From Chloroflexota bacterium (lineage in GTDB: Bacteria > Chloroflexota > UBA11872 > VXOZ01): a stretch of DNA of 64,000 bases. The position numbers and the translations under genes were made by a program. Under the pieces are notes generated by a model, which was given only the letters and a program-made list of their open reading frames with translations, was not told the origin of the DNA and made no database searches. Position 1 is the stretch's first letter; every line of letters begins with the position of its first letter. This document shows positions 17,247 to 26,710 of the stretch, in pieces. Where the stretch lies: NCBI GenBank assembly GCA_958295775.1, contig CATQHC010000009.1, forward strand, positions 1 to 64,000, read 5' to 3'.

Positions 17247-18941
17247 GTGCTGGAGCATGATGTCTTAGTGGTTGGCGCCGGTCTGGCCGGCATGCAGGCG
17301 GCTTTGCATGCGGCACGGCAAGGCGCGAGCGTCGCCATTCTCACGAAGGTGCACCCCGTACGTAGCCACTCGAATGCTGCGCAGGGCGGGATCAATGCCG
17401 CCATGGAAGAGGACGATCCCTGGGAGGACCACGCCTACGATACGGTAAAGGGCAGCGACTACCTCGGCGACCAAGATGCGATTGAGGTGCTCTGCAGCGA
17501 GGCGCCGGAGACAATTATTGAGCTCGAGCACATGGGCGTCATCTTCAACCGGGGCTCACGCGGCCAAATCGATATGCGCGCATTCGGCGGCCAGGCACGC
17601 AAGCGCACGTGCTATATCGCGGATATCACCGGCCAGGTCTTGCTCCACGTGATCTACGAGCAGCTCATGAAGGCGGGAACTACCGTCTACGAAGAGTGGT
17701 TCGTCACGTCGCTCGTGCGCCAAAATGACGCTGTCTGCGGTGTGGTCGCCATGGACCTGCGTTCCGGCGAACTCCATCTCATCAAGGCCAAAGCAGTAGT
17801 GCTCTGCACCGGCGGCGCCGGTAGGGTATACGAACCAAGCAGCAATGCCCTCATTTGCACGGGTGACGGTTACGCGCAAGCGTACCGGGTGGGCGCGCCG
17901 TTGATGGATATGGAAATGGTCCAGTACCATCCCACCACCCTGCCGGGTAACGGCGCGCTGATGACGGAAGGTGCGCGCGGTGAGGGAGCCTTTCTCATCA
18001 ATGCTGACGGCGAACGCTTCATGCAGCGCTATGCGCCGAACATGATGGAATTGGCATCCCGTGACGTGGTCTCGCGTGCCGAGCAGACTGAGATCAATGA
18101 AGGCCGCGATATAAACGGTTGCGTTCTGCTCGACGTGCGCCACCTCGACCGCAACATCATTCTGCAAAAGCTCAGCCAAATTCGTGAGCTTGGCCTGGAG
18201 TATGAGGGCGTTGACATCATTGAAGAGCCGTGCCCCGTGCGGCCCGGCATGCACTATATGATGGGCGGCATCAAGACGGACATCGAGGGGGCCACGTTCG
18301 TCAAGGGCCTCTACTCAGCCGGAGAAGCCGCGTGTGTCTCGGTGCATGGCGGCAATCGCCTGGGGGCCAACTCACTGCTGGATACCCTCGTGTTCGGCAA
18401 GCGGGCCGGCACGTCCGCCGTGCTCTACGCGGACGCCATTTCCACACCTGAGATTCCGGAATCGCGCTTGCAGCAAGACCAGGAGCTCATCAACGGCATT
18501 CTCGCCCGTGACGGCGAGAGCGGAGAGCGCGCGGCAGAACTCAGACTCACAATGGGTCAGACCATGCACCAGGACGTTGGCGTCTTCCGCAATCAGAGAG
18601 GCTTGGAAAAAGCAAAAAACATAGTCGCAGAACTCAAGGAACGGTGTCAGAACGTCGGTGTGGACGATAAGGGCAAGGTCTTCAACACCGACCTGCTCTT
18701 CGCTCTTGAAGTCGGCCTGATGCTCGACGTGGCGGAAGCGATTGTAGCCAGCGCACTCTTTCGCACCGAGAGTAGAGGCGCGCACTACCGCACGGACTAT
18801 CCCGACCGGAACGACGACGACTGGTTGAAGCATACGCTGGTGTACGCGCGGCTTTCCGGCCGCGCGGGCGACGGCGGCCCGCGGCTGGAAGCCTTGCCGG
18901 TAACAATTACCCAGTGGCAACCCGCGAGGAGAACGTACTAG
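17247..18941 (+). CDS. sdhA: Succinate dehydrogenase/fumarate reductase flavoprotein subunit
   Basis: The 564-residue flavoprotein starts with the FAD-binding VLVVGAGLAGMQAALHAA motif. SHSNAAQGGINAAM holds the His that binds FAD covalently in this family, and VHGGNRLGANSLLDTLVFG is the conserved capping/FAD region. It oxidises succinate to fumarate (or the reverse) and passes electrons to SdhB. The start is GTG at 17247 with GAGGAG about 10 nt upstream. Its stop directly adjoins sdhB with no gap. Confidence 0.95.
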   Translation: MLEHDVLVVGAGLAGMQAALHAARQGASVAILTKVHPVRSHSNAAQGGINAAMEEDDPWEDHAYDTVKGSDYLGDQDAIEVLCSEAPETIIELEHMGVIFNRGSRGQIDMRAFGGQARKRTCYIADITGQVLLHVIYEQLMKAGTTVYEEWFVTSLVRQNDAVCGVVAMDLRSGELHLIKAKAVVLCTGGAGRVYEPSSNALICTGDGYAQAYRVGAPLMDMEMVQYHPTTLPGNGALMTEGARGEGAFLINADGERFMQRYAPNMMELASRDVVSRAEQTEINEGRDINGCVLLDVRHLDRNIILQKLSQIRELGLEYEGVDIIEEPCPVRPGMHYMMGGIKTDIEGATFVKGLYSAGEAACVSVHGGNRLGANSLLDTLVFGKRAGTSAVLYADAISTPEIPESRLQQDQELINGILARDGESGERAAELRLTMGQTMHQDVGVFRNQRGLEKAKNIVAELKERCQNVGVDDKGKVFNTDLLFALEVGLMLDVAEAIVASALFRTESRGAHYRTDYPDRNDDDWLKHTLVYARLSGRAGDGGPRLEALPVTITQWQPARRTY

Positions 18942-19907
18942 ATGCAATTCAAGCTCAATGTGCGGCGGTATGACCCCGAGGCGGAGAGCCCAGCGCCGTA
19001 TTGGCGCGAGTACGAGGTTGACGTACCGGCAAACGCCACGGTTTTGGACTGTCTGATTCACATCCGGGAGTACGTGGACGGCACGCTGGCCGTGCGCTGC
19101 TCGTGCCGGTCTGCCATTTGCGGTTCGTGCATGATGCGTGTCAACGGTCAGGCACGGCTGGCTTGCGCTACCAAAGCTACAGACATGCAGGAGTCGTCTG
19201 AAGCTATCACGGTAGAACCGGGCGGCAACATGCCGGTGATCAAAGACCTCATCGTAGACATGGATGTGTTTTGGAATAAAATTCGCCAGGTGAAGCCCTG
19301 GCTGGAACCTGTACAGCCGGTGCCGGAACGTGAGTACCTGGTGCCAAATGAGACCATCCTCGACCTAACCGTGGCCATGAATTGCATCATGTGCGGCGCG
19401 TGCGTTTCCGATTGCACCTCCCTGGAAGTGGACAAGAACTTCATCGGCCCCGCGGCGCTGGCTAAGGCCTACCGCTTCGTTGACGACCCGCGCGACGAAG
19501 CCCGGCAAGAGCGGTTGGAGGAACTCAGCGACTACGGCGGTGTCTACGACTGCACACACTGCTTTTTCTGCGTCGAGGTTTGTCCCAAAGGCGTCGCGCC
19601 GCTGGAACGCATTGTGGAAATCCGCGAGCGCGCCCAAAGCGCCGGGGTCACGAACAATGCCGGAACGCGCCACGCGGTGGCATTTGAAGGGATTATCCGC
19701 GACAGCGGCATTTTGGACGAACCGATGCTCCTGCTAAAGTCCATTGGTATGAATCCGGTTGAGCAACTAAAGAACGTGCCCGGCGGCGTGCGCCTCTTGC
19801 GCGCGGGCAAGTTGCCGCTAGCGTCAGGCCCGTTTCATCACAAGATTCCCGGCCATGGCAACGTACAGCGCCTCTTTGAAAAGGTGGAGGCTGCGCAAGA
19901 AGCGTAG
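18942..19907 (+). CDS. sdhB: Succinate dehydrogenase/fumarate reductase iron-sulfur subunit
   Basis: The 321-residue subunit has a ferredoxin domain with CSCRSAICGSC for the [2Fe-2S] centre, then NCIMCGACVSDC and CTHCFFCVEVCPKG for the two other clusters. It is longer than classical SdhB (about 240) at the C-terminus, a feature of forms that work with a CCG-domain subunit in place of membrane anchors. The start abuts the sdhA stop, with GAGGAG upstream. Its last codons run into an 18-bp tandem repeat. Confidence 0.93.
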   Translation: MQFKLNVRRYDPEAESPAPYWREYEVDVPANATVLDCLIHIREYVDGTLAVRCSCRSAICGSCMMRVNGQARLACATKATDMQESSEAITVEPGGNMPVIKDLIVDMDVFWNKIRQVKPWLEPVQPVPEREYLVPNETILDLTVAMNCIMCGACVSDCTSLEVDKNFIGPAALAKAYRFVDDPRDEARQERLEELSDYGGVYDCTHCFFCVEVCPKGVAPLERIVEIRERAQSAGVTNNAGTRHAVAFEGIIRDSGILDEPMLLLKSIGMNPVEQLKNVPGGVRLLRAGKLPLASGPFHHKIPGHGNVQRLFEKVEAAQEA

Positions 19908-19975
19908 TCGGCGCTGAGAGCGAAGTCGGCGCTGAGAGCGAAGTCGGCGCTGAGAGCGAAGTCGGCGCAGGAGTC
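19904..19975 (+). repeat. 18-bp tandem repeat between sdhB and sdhE
   Basis: Four head-to-tail units of GAAGTCGGCGCTGAGAGC start at 19904, 19922, 19940 and 19958. The middle two are identical, the first differs by one base and overlaps the sdhB stop codon, and the last is degenerate. Confidence 0.9.
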
Positions 19976-20023
19976 ACTTTCTGCGCAAAAAGCGAAGTCT
20001 GTCCCAGGAGTGAGGTCCTCAAA

Positions 20024-20914
20024 GTGAAATACGCCTTCTTTCCCGGTTGCGTCTCACGCGGCGCGTGTCCTGAACTCATGCAGTCACTCACCGCCGTGGC
20101 GGCACACATCGGCATGGAACTCGAACTGATGGAGACCGCTTCGTGCACCGGCGCCGGTGTCATCAGCGAACGCAACCAGAAGCTGGCCGATGCCCTGAAC
20201 GCCCGCAACTTTGCGCTGGCGGAACAGACCGGACTGCCGCTCATGAATATTTGCAGCACGTGCCAGGGCGTGATGAGCGGTGTCAACGAACGGCTCAAGG
20301 CCCGGCCGGAGTACCTGGCGGAAATCAACGAAATGCTGGCGGAAGAGGGCCTCTCGTATTCCGGTACCGCCAATCCCCGCAACTTCATGTGGGTGCTGGT
20401 GGAGGACTTCGGTCTGGAGAACTTGAGATCGCTGGTAAAGCGCCCTTTGTCTGAACTAAATGTCGCGCCTTTCTATGGCTGCTACATTTCGCGGCCCACC
20501 GACGTTCTGGGCTACCACGACTTTCCTCAACGCGGAGTCTATCTGGAAATGATCATCGAGGCCTGCGGGGCAACGCCGGTGGACTACTCCGGCAAGAAAA
20601 AGTGCTGCGGGTTCCCCATTATCACCATGAACCGCACGAATTCCCTCACCATGGCGGGCAATCATGTGGGAGAGGCCCAGGAGCAAGGCGCCGATTTCAT
20701 GGTCACGCCCTGCCCGCTCTGTCACTTGAACCTGGACGCGCAGCAGCCGGACGCCGCCAGAGTAGTGCAAACACCCCTGAACCTGCCGATTCTTCACCTC
20801 TCCCAGCTTATCGGCATGGCGCTGGGCATCGACGACGCGGACCTCGGCCTCAATCGCCACGTCGTTTCTACCAATCCGGTACGGGAACGGCTCCATGCGC
20901 TGCCGCTGGCATAG
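20024..20914 (+). CDS. sdhE: CCG-domain (HdrB/SdhE-like) subunit of succinate:quinone reductase
   Basis: The 296-residue protein has two cysteine-rich CCG-type domains as in heterodisulfide reductase subunit B and the SdhE subunit of non-classical succinate dehydrogenases. The second is canonical (KKCCGFPI and PCPLCHLN). The first has CSTCQG, but its CCG position reads SCTG, so one cysteine is missing. It has no transmembrane helix. With no sdhC or sdhD anchor nearby, it probably replaces them as the electron exit of SdhAB. GTG start at 20024 with GAGG 8 nt upstream. Confidence 0.87.
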   Translation: MKYAFFPGCVSRGACPELMQSLTAVAAHIGMELELMETASCTGAGVISERNQKLADALNARNFALAEQTGLPLMNICSTCQGVMSGVNERLKARPEYLAEINEMLAEEGLSYSGTANPRNFMWVLVEDFGLENLRSLVKRPLSELNVAPFYGCYISRPTDVLGYHDFPQRGVYLEMIIEACGATPVDYSGKKKCCGFPIITMNRTNSLTMAGNHVGEAQEQGADFMVTPCPLCHLNLDAQQPDAARVVQTPLNLPILHLSQLIGMALGIDDADLGLNRHVVSTNPVRERLHALPLA

Positions 20915-21143
20915 CTTGCCTGGCGTTGGCAATTGCCGGTGCGTCCGGGTCCGGCAAATGTCTCCGGTAGTAGTGCAGATTGAGGGCTCAGTGTTTTCCC
21001 AATAGACTTCGCGGACATCCGGCAATGCGGTTGCGCGGGTTTGCCGGCGCGCCAAACCGCGCAATGCTCTATCGATGCGGAAACAATAGTTCAATCCACC
21101 CGTAGCCTGAGGACATGAGTAGGACAATGGAGGACATCGCAGA

Positions 21144-22070
21144 ATGCGTAAGAAAGTAACTGTCGTTGGCGCAGGTCAGGTCGGAGGCTCCTGTGCGCGG
21201 CGCTTGGCCGAGCGGGACTATGCGGATATCGTGCTCATTGACATCGTTGAGGGCTTACCGCAGGGCAAGGCGCTGGACATCCTGCAAGCGGCGCCAATAG
21301 TCAACTATGACTCCGACATCATCGGCACCAATGACTATGCCGACACCGCCGGCTCCGATCTTGTCGTCATCACGAGCGGCAGTCCCCGCAAGCCCGGCAT
21401 GAGCCGTGACGACCTGCTGGCGGTTAATCAGAAGGTCATTACGGCGGTTACGGGCGAAATCGTCAAGCACTCTCCTGACTGCATCATTATTGTCGTCACC
21501 AATCCCGTTGACGCTATGACCCAGCTTGCCTGGAAAGTAAGCGGCTTTCCCACTAACCGTGTCGTGGGACAGGGCGGCGTGCTCGATTCGGCGCGCTATC
21601 GGACGTTTCTCGCCCAAGAACTCGGTGTATCCATGCGCGACATTACCGGTTACGTGCTCGGCGGACACGGCGACCAGATGGTCCCGCTACCGCGCTACAC
21701 CAGTGTTTCCGGCAAGCCTATCACTGACTTCATCGCGCCTGACCGCCTGGAAGAGATAATTCAGCGCACCCGCGACGGCGGGGCCGAAATCGTCAACCTT
21801 CTGAAGCTCGGCAGCGCCTATGAAGCGCCGGGCGCGGCGCTTGTGGAAATGATCGACGCCATCCTCCTCGACCAAAAGCGGGTCTTGCCGTGTGCGGCGT
21901 ACTTGGAAGGCGAGTACGGCATCAGCGGTGTCTACGTCGGCGTGCTCATTCAACTCGGCGCCGGCGGCGTGGAGCAGATTGTGGATCTCGACCTCACCGC
22001 CGCGGAAAGCGCCCTGCTCAACCAGTCGGCGGACGCCGTACGCGAATTGGTAGACGTCATGGGGATATGA
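21144..22070 (+). CDS. mdh: Malate dehydrogenase (NAD-dependent)
   Basis: The 308-residue enzyme begins MRKKVTVVGAGQVGGSCARR, the Rossmann dinucleotide loop, and carries VVTNPVDAMTQLAWKVSGF, GVLDSARYRTF and the catalytic GGHGDQMVP histidine loop. It belongs to the LDH-like MDH group found in Chloroflexota and many other bacteria. It interconverts malate and oxaloacetate. GGAGGA lies before the ATG. It closes the plus-strand TCA block. Substrate assignment to malate over lactate follows family resemblance. Confidence 0.93.
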   Translation: MRKKVTVVGAGQVGGSCARRLAERDYADIVLIDIVEGLPQGKALDILQAAPIVNYDSDIIGTNDYADTAGSDLVVITSGSPRKPGMSRDDLLAVNQKVITAVTGEIVKHSPDCIIIVVTNPVDAMTQLAWKVSGFPTNRVVGQGGVLDSARYRTFLAQELGVSMRDITGYVLGGHGDQMVPLPRYTSVSGKPITDFIAPDRLEEIIQRTRDGGAEIVNLLKLGSAYEAPGAALVEMIDAILLDQKRVLPCAAYLEGEYGISGVYVGVLIQLGAGGVEQIVDLDLTAAESALLNQSADAVRELVDVMGI

Positions 22071-22110
22071 GGTACCGGCAGCAACTTCCGCTCGTGGCAT
22101 CTGACGTGAA

Positions 22111-23130
22111 CTATGGACTCGTCTCCGCTCCGGCAACCTGCCGACTCTCGTCGGCAAGCGCAACAATACGTTCGTGCACCGCCGCGCGAATTCCAACGAG
22201 GTCCGGTTGGAGCACAAACATCCCGTCCAAGATCCGGGCGGTTACAAGGCCGGAATCCTCATCGATGGCGTAAGAATTCACGGCGTCCCCGTCAATGGTG
22301 CTGGCCAGCCACGCGAGGCGCACGGTCATTTCCAACGTGATGTTGGTATCGACCGCATTGCGCATTTCTCTGTACAACGCTGGCACTTGGAGCAGCGTGC
22401 GCGGCGTAAGCACCTGGGCCTTGAGGGCGCGCATTACTTGCAGTTGGCGGTCCATGCGGCTAAAGTCACCATTCGGACTGGACTTGCGCGTCCGGGTATA
22501 TTTCAACGCGGCATCGCCGTCGAACTGATGCACGCCGGCCTTGAGGACGTAGGGCTCGTAGTCTATCCCGTTCATGGCCGGAAACTGCAAGTCGACAATG
22601 TCATCCGGTACGTCAATCGTTACGCCGCCAAGCGTATCGACGATGCGCGCAAATCCGGAGAAGTTTACAACGGCGTAGTAAGGTATATCAACTTCGAGCA
22701 CTTGCTCAAGCGTGGCGCGCGCCAACTCTGCGCCTCCGTACGCATACGCCGCATTGATCCGCTGCGGCTCGGCATTGGTGCCAAGGCTCACCTGCAGGTC
22801 CCGGGGTACAGAGGTAAGCAACACCCGCTCGTGCTCCAAGTCAACGCTCACCACGACAATGGCGTCGCTGCGTCCTGAGAGCGCATCCCACGAGTCTACC
22901 CCAAGGAGGAGAATGTTGACGACGGCACTGTCGTCGCTCGTAGGAGTCTCTTCTGCGGGGGCTTCAATTGTCGGGGTTACTTGTGAAGGGGCCTTAATTG
23001 GAGCGGGCGTATCACGCTGCATCAAGTCCTGCTTGGGAGCGGTTGCGGACGGCGTTGCGGCGCAGCCTGCGAGCATGCCAGCCATCAGGAAGACACTGAT
23101 CACCAGCCAAAATACTCTGGCATTCGCCAT
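22111..23130 (-). CDS. LytR-CpsA-Psr (LCP) family lipoprotein
   Basis: The 339-residue protein has a lipoprotein signal ending in the lipobox LAGC near residue 23, then a Thr/Pro-rich linker and an LCP domain. Domain landmarks are VNILLLGVDSWD, GRSDAIVVVSVD, SVPRDLQVSL and YTRTRKSSPNGDFSRMDRQ, including the Asp and Arg residues typical of the polyprenyl-phosphate site. LCP enzymes move undecaprenyl-linked polymers onto peptidoglycan or other surface acceptors; some bacteria use them for other envelope tasks. It converges with mdh and diverges from the enolase gene. Confidence 0.88.
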   Translation of the reverse strand: MANARVFWLVISVFLMAGMLAGCAATPSATAPKQDLMQRDTPAPIKAPSQVTPTIEAPAEETPTSDDSAVVNILLLGVDSWDALSGRSDAIVVVSVDLEHERVLLTSVPRDLQVSLGTNAEPQRINAAYAYGGAELARATLEQVLEVDIPYYAVVNFSGFARIVDTLGGVTIDVPDDIVDLQFPAMNGIDYEPYVLKAGVHQFDGDAALKYTRTRKSSPNGDFSRMDRQLQVMRALKAQVLTPRTLLQVPALYREMRNAVDTNITLEMTVRLAWLASTIDGDAVNSYAIDEDSGLVTARILDGMFVLQPDLVGIRAAVHERIVALADESRQVAGAETSP

Positions 23131-23307
23131 TTCCTATTCCTCTCCTTGCAAGATCCTGAGTGCCGCGGACACTTTCTCTCTATCATCTCAAAACAACGTG
23201 AAGAGAAACTGAGAGAATAGCCCCCCTTTTGTGTATCCCTCAGAGAAAAAAGAGATGAAACGGCGGATGTTGCAGAGTATGATGGAGCAGGAGTAGCGCT
23301 AGGAGGA

Positions 23308-24768
23308 ATGGTACAGGTGAAGATTTCAGTACAAGACATCCATCTCAATGTCCTCAACATGAGGACGCGCATGCCGTTTCGCTACGGCATTGCCTCGCTG
23401 GAGTCCGTGCCCCACCTCTTCCTGCGCGTGACGGCGGAAGTAGACGGCACGACAGCCGTGGGCGTTGCGGCAGAGGGCCTGCCGCCGAAGTGGTTCACCA
23501 AGAATCCCGACACCACCTTCGCTGAAGACCTAGACGAAATGCTTGCCGTCATACGCCAAGCCGTTGCCTTCACCCTGGACATGCCTGCCGCGTCAACGCC
23601 ATTCGACCTTTGGCACGAAGTGTACTTGCGCCAATTGGAGTGGGCGGCTGGCATGAGCTATCCGCCTCTGCTGTGGGGCTTTGGTGTAACCATGGTGGAG
23701 CGGGCGGTCATTGACGCCTTTTGCCGCGCCACGGGGCGCACTCTCGCACATGCCATGCGCGATAACTCACTCGGAGTTCGCCTCGGCGCCCTTCATGAAG
23801 AGCTCGCTGGTTCAAAGCCCGCCGATTTACTCCCGGAACGCGCCAAGCGCACGATGATTATTCGGCACACGGTCGGACTGGCCGACCCGCTCACGGATAG
23901 CGACGTCCCGCTCGAAGAGCGCTTGACTGATGGCTTGCCGCAATCGTTGGAAGCAAGCGTGCAATTTTATGGTCTGACTCACCTCAAGATCAAGCTATCC
24001 GGCGATACTTCCGCCGACATTGACCGGCTGCAGCGCATTGCACGCATCATGGAAACGCATGCGCCCGCCGACTACGCCCACACCCTTGACGGCAACGAAT
24101 TCTATACGGAAGTCGGCCCGTTTCAAGAGTTCTGGGAGACGATCCAAGCCGAATCCACGCTTCGTTCCTTCCTCAACCGCGCGTTATTTGTAGAACAGCC
24201 GCTCCATCGCGATTTTGCGCTGGGTGAGGCGGTGCGGGCGGACTTGCAGCGGTGGGATGGCCGACCGCCCTTGATCATCGATGAATCCGATGGTGAAATG
24301 CGCAGTCTCGGCGATGCGCTCGCCTGCGGTTACGCGGGCGGCAGCCATAAGAACTGCAAAGGCGTGTTCCGCGGGATCGTGAATGCCTGCCTGCTTGCCC
24401 ACTATCGCCGGCAGGATCCAACGCAGGCATTCATCTTGAGCAGCGAGGACCTCTGCAGCGTGGGACCGGTGGCGATGATCCAAGACCTCACGGTGGCGGC
24501 CAATCTCGGCATCACACACGCTGAGCGCAACGGTCACCACTACTTTGCGGGGCTCAGTATGTACCCAAAGCAAGTCCAGGAACAGGTGCTGGCTACGCAC
24601 GGCACCTTCTATCGCCGTCACAAAAAGGGGTATCCGGCGCTCGACGTGCGCCAGGGACGGGTCGACGTGTCGAGCATTGTGGACGCGCCGTTCGGCTACG
24701 GTTTTGACCTCGATACGACCCAATTCACGCCACTGGACGCATGGAACGTCGCTTCGCTCGCGGAATGA
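23308..24768 (+). CDS. Enolase-superfamily enzyme (muconate lactonizing/mandelate racemase group)
   Basis: The 486-residue protein has the two-domain enolase-superfamily plan. A KxK motif (LKIKLSGD) occurs at the end of the second strand, metal ligands appear in HTLDGNEFY, FVEQPL and IIDESDGEM, and a later Lys follows in GGSHKNCKG. These match the muconate-lactonizing subgroup, which abstracts a proton alpha to a carboxylate. It is longer than typical family members (about 370-400). Substrate is unknown. The ATG is very close to AGGAGGA, so a GTG at 23317 is an alternative start. Confidence 0.78.
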   Translation: MVQVKISVQDIHLNVLNMRTRMPFRYGIASLESVPHLFLRVTAEVDGTTAVGVAAEGLPPKWFTKNPDTTFAEDLDEMLAVIRQAVAFTLDMPAASTPFDLWHEVYLRQLEWAAGMSYPPLLWGFGVTMVERAVIDAFCRATGRTLAHAMRDNSLGVRLGALHEELAGSKPADLLPERAKRTMIIRHTVGLADPLTDSDVPLEERLTDGLPQSLEASVQFYGLTHLKIKLSGDTSADIDRLQRIARIMETHAPADYAHTLDGNEFYTEVGPFQEFWETIQAESTLRSFLNRALFVEQPLHRDFALGEAVRADLQRWDGRPPLIIDESDGEMRSLGDALACGYAGGSHKNCKGVFRGIVNACLLAHYRRQDPTQAFILSSEDLCSVGPVAMIQDLTVAANLGITHAERNGHHYFAGLSMYPKQVQEQVLATHGTFYRRHKKGYPALDVRQGRVDVSSIVDAPFGYGFDLDTTQFTPLDAWNVASLAE

Positions 24769-24798
24769 TCGGCTTTGTAGACGGACTCTCAGTCCAGA

Positions 24799-25221
24799 TC
24801 AACCCGGTTCTTGGGCAAAGAGCAGGATGTGGCCGTTGCAGTCTTCTATCTCGAACTCGCGTAGCTGCCAGGGCTTGGTGATGGGACCGTTCTCGTAACC
24901 CGGCCGCATAGTGACGCCTCTACTTCGGTACTCCGCATAGAGGCCATCGATTTCTAGGCAGTGAATATAGGTGTAACCTGCGACTACCGGCTCAGTGCCG
25001 TGCCGGCGGCGGTACCCGGTAAAGCGCATGCGCTGCGTACTTCTGCCTGCTCCCCCGCCGATGGAAACACGGGCATGCCCCCCGCGCGCCATATCCACGA
25101 AGTCAAGCGTGAAACCTAGAACATCGCAGTACCAGGCCGCCGTGGCCTCCACGTCGGCAACTTCCAGCACAGACTGCAACCCGTAGAATCGATGCTTTTG
25201 CGTTAGTGCTGCTGCGTCCAC
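24799..25221 (-). CDS. VOC/glyoxalase superfamily protein
   Basis: A 140-residue vicinal-oxygen-chelate fold protein: YGLQSVLEVADVEATAAWYCDVLGFTLDFV, split as strand-helix-strand, then GYTYIHCLEIDGLYAEYRSRGV and EFEIEDCNGHILLFAQ. The final EDCNGH resembles the metal-ligand Glu segment of family members. The GTG at 25221 is preferred, with GGGAGG 7 nt before it; the frame is open back to 25275. Could be a dioxygenase-like, resistance or isomerase protein; no substrate can be named. Confidence 0.75.
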   Translation of the reverse strand: MDAAALTQKHRFYGLQSVLEVADVEATAAWYCDVLGFTLDFVDMARGGHARVSIGGGAGRSTQRMRFTGYRRRHGTEPVVAGYTYIHCLEIDGLYAEYRSRGVTMRPGYENGPITKPWQLREFEIEDCNGHILLFAQEPG

Positions 25222-25277
25222 GAAGACACCTCCCGTGTTGATCTCAAGTAAAGTGCGGCTGCACTCTTGCTGCAATG

Positions 25278-26354
25278 CTACGGGCGGAACGGCTTCCCCA
25301 GCTTGATCGTACGCTCAGCCCTGGCATACCACCCTTGCGGCGCATAGTCCGATGTGTGGAGATAACACTGTACACGGACCTCTTCGCTGCCTACCGTAAA
25401 CGTCAAGAGACGGCTCATGGGTAGAGTCGTGCGCCCTGCATGGTGCCGGGCGAGAGCGGCGCAGTTGATGAAGTTTACGTCCCACTTTCTTTACACATGC
25501 GAGCGACCGCCGTGCCGATCGTCGGGATGTGTATGGGTGTGGCCGCCCAGCCACAGGTCGATCGCGCCGGGCCGGGCCGCCAGGTAACGCTCGAACGCCT
25601 GGGCATCGGGCTGGCCGTTCACGTAATACAGATAAGAAGCCCCTTCGGGTCCACCGTCGGCGAAATAGCCGTGGTAGTGGCCGCGCCACGCGCCGTGCTC
25701 ATCCTTCTGGTAGCCTTCCCACGGCCCTGACGCGACGGTGGTCTCCTTGAGCATGTGGTGATGCGCGGAAGCCACGATGCAATCCGGGTTCTCCTCCACC
25801 AATTCGCGCCACCACGCAAACGTCGCTCCCGTGACCGCGCCCGCGGGATAGCCGCCGCCCCGCGGGTTACGACCGACCGGCGGCGGCAGATCGTTGCGGT
25901 CGCTCATCATCAGAAAGAGCAGGTTGCCCACGCGAAAGGCGTACCGCTCCCACGTTCCCTCGATTGGGTACGGTCGCCGCGCTGCGGCGACGCCGGAGAA
26001 CTGCGGATTCTCACCGGTTGGATCTACCTACTTGCGAAACCACCACTGGGTCGGCTCGGTATAGAACGTGGCATCGTGATTGCCCGCAAGGTTATAGAAG
26101 TGTTCGCGGCGGTGTGCTTGGGCAGCGCCGAATTGCCGAACCACCTCCGCGCCCTCCTCAGCGTCCGGCGAGCCTTGATTGCCGGAGAGGTCGCCGAGAT
26201 GCAACATGATGTCCCAGTGAAACGCTGGGCCGCCCTCGGCCCCGCCGTGCTCAGACTGCCGGATCGCTTCGGCCAAGCTCTCGCGGCCAAATCTCTTCTC
26301 CGTGCCTACGTGCGCGCACCCGGCCGCCCAAAGCGAGAAGGTCTCCGCTGGCAT
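25278..26354 (-). pseudogene. Metallophosphoesterase with two in-frame stop codons
   Basis: Reading one frame from the ATG at 26354 (AAGGAAG 4-5 nt upstream) to the TAG at 25278-25280 gives 358 codons. They contain the calcineurin-like phosphoesterase motifs HLGDLSGNQG, NLAGNHD, ASAHHHML and LGGHTHTHP. The frame is broken by TAG at 26028-26030 (codon 109) and TAA at 25491-25493 (codon 288), with protein-like sequence continuing in the same frame after each. No frameshift is needed. Because TAG and TAA both occur, a single recoding event does not explain it. It is most likely a pseudogene; base errors in the sequence cannot be ruled out. Confidence 0.8.
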
Positions 26355-26710
26355 GTGTCTTCCTTCGCCTGGCATATCCAGGTTGCATAAAGAGTTAGGT
26401 AACAATCCAGAGTGTTATGTCAATTGCTTCGTCCACGGTCGGCGCGACACAAGCGCGTCCTTGCGGCGTGCTGTTGAATCTCTCCGCGGGCAATCGCGCT
26501 TCCGATTGGCATCTTCATGGTAAACACAACTCCCTGAGGTCGCAAAGACATCCAATCTGAGAATCGCTATCATAAGGGTCAGCAAGCTGCTCAGTTAGCG
26601 GCTTGGCAGAGGCGCAGTTTTTCACACCCTCGCGGATCGGGCGCGGCATGAGTTCAGAAGCTTCAGGCGGGCATTCCGCGCGCATCGGCGGCAACAAGCA
26701 GGGAGGATGG
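26355..26710. other. Intergenic, no gene seen
   Basis: This 356-bp divergent gap holds short open frames only. The open frame of the next gene extends back to 26603, but its upstream part has no family similarity. I see no clear promoter or repeat. Confidence 0.5.

Noticed and set aside
25315-25689. 124-codon minus-strand frame overlapping the metallophosphoesterase
   Set aside because: Arg-rich shadow frame; the in-frame reading of the phosphoesterase explains the region better.
26028-26030. Pyrrolysine readthrough of the TAG in the metallophosphoesterase
   Set aside because: A second, different stop (TAA) follows in the same gene, so recoding of TAG alone would not restore it.
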